This document shows, one piece after another, positions 20,501 through 22,454 of a stretch of DNA of 22,454 nucleotides. The stretch comes from Euglena gracilis. Taxonomy: Eukaryota > Euglenozoa > Euglenophyceae > Euglenales > Euglenaceae. Both the position numbers and the translations under genes were made by a program. Where the stretch lies: assembly GCA_900893395.1 (NCBI GenBank), contig CAAHFI010164458.1, forward strand, positions 1-22,454, written 5' to 3'. The notes below the pieces were generated by a model. That model was not told the origin of the DNA. It saw only the letters and a list, made by a program, of their open reading frames with translations, and searched no databases. The stretch's first letter is position 1. Each line of letters opens with the position of its first letter.

Positions 20501-22393
20501 CCGCCCGGCTAGAGGTCGGCGATCCTTTACCTGACTGTTGCGAAGGGCGCCGGGCGGACAGGCGCAATTTTGCCGCGGCGGGCGTGCGGAAAACGCAGCA
20601 GTTACGCCCGAGGCGCAAAATAGCACTTTGGTAACGGACGCCCCAACGAACGTCATTTTTCGTGATTTTCGGCCGAAATCGGACGCGCCGGCGCTCCAAA
20701 AACGAGCGCTCCGCCCCGGCAGAGGTCGGCGATCCTTTACCTGACTGTTGCGAAGGGCCGGGCGGACAGGCGCAATTTTGCCCGCGGCGGGCGTGCGGAA
20801 ACGCAGCAGTTACCGCCCGGGAGGCGCAAAATAGCACTTTGGTAACGGACGCCCCAAACGAACGTCATTTTTCGGTGATTTTCGGCCGAAATTGGACGCG
20901 CCGGCGCTCCAAAACGAGCGCTCCGCCCCGGTAGAGTCGGCGATCCTTTAACTGACTGTTTGGCGAAGGGCGCCGGCGGACAGGCGCAATTTTGCCCGCG
21001 GCGGGCGTGCGGAAAGCAGCCGTTACCGCCCGGGAGGCGCAAAATAGCACTTTGGTAACGGACGCCCCAACGAACGTCATTTTTCGGTGATTTTCGGCCG
21101 AAATCGGACGCGCCGGCGCTCCAAAAACGAGCGCTGCCACCGGCTAGAGGTCGCGATCCTTTACCTGACTGTTGCGAAGGGCCGGGCGGACAGGCGCAAT
21201 TTTGCCCGCGGCGGGCGTGCGGAAAACGCAGCCAGTTACCGCCCGGGAGGCGCAAAATAGCACTTTGGTAACGGACGCCCCAACGAACGTCATTTTTCGG
21301 TGATTTTCGGCCGAAATCGGACGCGCCGGCGCTCCAAAAACGAGCGCTCCCGGCTAGAGGTCGGCGATCCTTTATGTGACTGTTCGAAGGGCCCGGGCGG
21401 ACAGGCGCAATTTGCCGCGGCGGGCGTGCGGAAACGCAGCAGTTACCGCCCGGGAGGCGAAAATAGCACTTGGTAACGGACGCTCCCAATGAACGTCATT
21501 TTTTCGGGTGATTTTCGGCCCGAAATCGGACGCGCCGGGCTCCAAAAACGAGCGCTCCGCCCCGGCTAGAGGTCGGCATCCTTTACCGACTGTTGCGAAG
21601 GCGCCGGCGGACAGCGCAATTTTGCCCGCGGCGGCGTGCGGAAAACGCAGCAGTTACCGGCCCGGGAGGCGCAAAATAGCACTTTGGTAACGGACGCCAC
21701 GAACGTCATTTTCGGTGATTTTCGGCCGAAATTGGACGCGCCGGCGCTCCAAAAACGAGCGCTCCGCCCGGCTAGGGTCGGCGATCCTTCACCTGACTGT
21801 TGCGAAGGCGCGGGCGGACAGGCGCAATTTTGCCCGCGGCGGCGTGCGGAAAACGCAGCTGTTACCGCCCGGAGAGGCGCAAAATACACTTTGGTAACGG
21901 ACGTCCCCAACGACGTCCATTTTTCGGTGATTTTCGGCCGAAATCGGACGCGCCGGCGCTCCAAAAACGAGCGCTCCGCCCCGGCTAGAGGTCGGCGATC
22001 CTTTACCTGACTGTTGCGAAGGGCGCGGCGGACAGGCGCAATTTTGCCGCGGCGGGCGTGCGGAAAACGCAGCAGTTACCGCCCGGGAAGAATAGCATGG
22101 TACGGACGCACCCCAGCGAACGTCATTTCGGTGATTTTCGCCGAAATTGACGCGCCGGCTCCAAAAACGAGCGCTCCGCCCCGGCTAGAGGTCGCGATCC
22201 TTTACCTGACTTGTTGCGAAGGGCGCCGGCGGACAGGCGCAATTTTGCCCGCGGCGGCGTGCGAAACGCAGCAGTTACGCCCGGGAGGCGCAAAATAGCA
22301 CTTGGAACGGACGCCCCAGCGAACGTCCATTTTTCGGTGATTTTCGGCCGAAATCGGACGCGCCGCGCTCCAAAAACGAGCGCTCCGCCCCGG

Positions 22394-22454
22394 CTAGAGG
22401 TCGGCGATCCTTTACCACTGTTGCGAAGGGCGCCGGCGGACAGGGCAATTTTGC
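22394..22454 (+). repeat. Partial terminal unit (window edge)
   Basis: The first about 61 bp of a unit are present, from 'ctagaggtcgg' through 'cagggcaattttgc', where the window stops. There is no sign of an array end, flanking unique sequence, telomeric repeat or transposon. The cut reflects the window boundary. Confidence 0.9.

Larger units (their letters stand above)
1..22454 (+). repeat. Satellite DNA array, 216-bp GC-rich monomer, about 104 units plus fragments
   Basis: The window is a continuous head-to-tail array of one monomer, with no interruption by unrelated sequence and no inverted unit. Numbering the monomer from 'ctagaggtcgg', landmarks in order are 'cctttacctgactgttgcg' (about 17-34), 'ggcgccggg' (38), 'gcaattttgcccgcgg' (56), 'ggaaaacgcag' (81), 'gttaccgcccggg' (94), 'gcaaaatagcactttgg' (111), 'taacggacgcccc' (128), 'aacgaacgtcattttt' (141), 'gattttcggccgaaa' (161), 'gcgccggcgctcc' (182), 'aaaaacgagcgctcc' (195) and 'gccccgg' (210-216). 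Intact units are 216 bp; most others are 205-215 bp through small losses. Composition by hand count is 137 of 216 G+C and 33 CpGs. An array of this kind is typical of eukaryotic heterochromatin; centromeric, subtelomeric or other placement cannot be decided here. Long rDNA spacer repeats are a weaker alternative, because no rRNA gene, promoter or unique spacer is visible in 22 kb. Confidence 0.98.
15455..22454 (+). repeat. Right array block: progressively diverged GTC-type units
   Basis: Unit starts are 15565, 15775, 15983, 16194, 16401, 16614, 16827, 17039, 17249, 17569, 17765, 17978, 18192, 18404, 18618, 18827, 19039, 19247, 19458, 19671, 19876, 20087, 20298, 20509, 20720, 20931, 21144, 21354, 21566, 21772, 21985, 22185 and 22394. 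Small losses become more frequent to the right and no complete unit reaches 216 bp. The 'aaattgg' allele returns near 19834, 20254, 20890, 21729 and 22146 ('aaattga'). A few units read 'cgtccattt' (20221, 21914, 22324). The last unit is cut by the window edge, so the array continues. No gene or non-repeat sequence was seen. Confidence 0.93.

Noticed and set aside
1-22454. Ribosomal DNA intergenic spacer
   Set aside because: GC-rich tandem repeats of about 200 bp occur in such spacers, but 22 kb without rRNA sequence, unique spacer or promoter-like element makes this unlikely. It remains a weak alternative for the wider locus.
1-22454. Higher-order repeat structure (multi-unit period)
   Set aside because: I tracked five variable sites across the units. 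Alleles occur in local runs with no sustained multi-unit cycle, apart from one weak dimer hint at 9064-9916.
1-22454. tRNA, rRNA, riboswitch, telomeric repeat, LTR or other mobile element
   Set aside because: No sequence other than the satellite monomer and its rearranged fragments is present. The hairpins lack the U-tract context of terminators and recur once per unit.

Overview
The whole 22,454-bp window is one uninterrupted, head-to-tail tandem array of a single GC-rich satellite monomer. I see no credible gene, RNA gene, transposon, CRISPR array or unique-sequence island. The full-length monomer is 216 bp: the landmark 'ctagaggtcgg' recurs at 5204, 5420, 5636, 5852, 6068 and 6284, exactly 216 bp apart. 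By hand count it is about 63% G+C and carries 33 CpGs per unit (observed/expected about 1.5). The window holds about 104 roughly full-length units, four internal unit fragments and a partial unit at each end. All units lie in the same orientation.

Layout. (1) 1-5155: an older, heterogeneous block. Its units are mostly 199-216 bp, read 'gaacgCCatt', and some carry 'aaaTTgg'. It contains two deletion or junction units, near 2447 and 2853. (2) About 5015-5203: a scarred boundary made of the most altered unit plus a 48-bp unit stub. (3) 5204-15454: a homogenised core of 48 units reading 'gaacgTCatt'. It opens with five consecutive 216-bp units that differ from one another at a single base. (4) 15455-22454: a progressively eroding block of GTC-type units with two unit fragments that begin at the same monomer breakpoint (about 15455 and 17451). 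The 'aaaTTgg' allele reappears beyond about 19,830. Old alleles at both ends around a uniform centre is the pattern expected from unequal exchange or gene conversion in a satellite.

Organism. An array of this length and uniformity points to a eukaryotic nuclear genome (centromeric, pericentromeric, subtelomeric or other heterochromatin). The sequence alone does not identify the species, and I do not recognise the monomer as a named family. The lack of CpG depletion argues against long-term heavy CpG methylation with deamination, or else the array is young.

How it works. Nothing here encodes a protein. Long open frames, up to about 414 codons on the minus strand, arise because 216 is divisible by 3 and one frame of the monomer lacks stops. 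Frequent 1-2 nt indels would destroy any such reading. The non-random content is structural: several palindromes and inverted repeats per unit, and A/T tracts that fall roughly in helical phase, with 216 bp close to 21 turns. Caution: most indels are one-base losses in C or G runs, as long-read consensus errors are, so conclusions below rest where possible on substitutions and on larger junctions.
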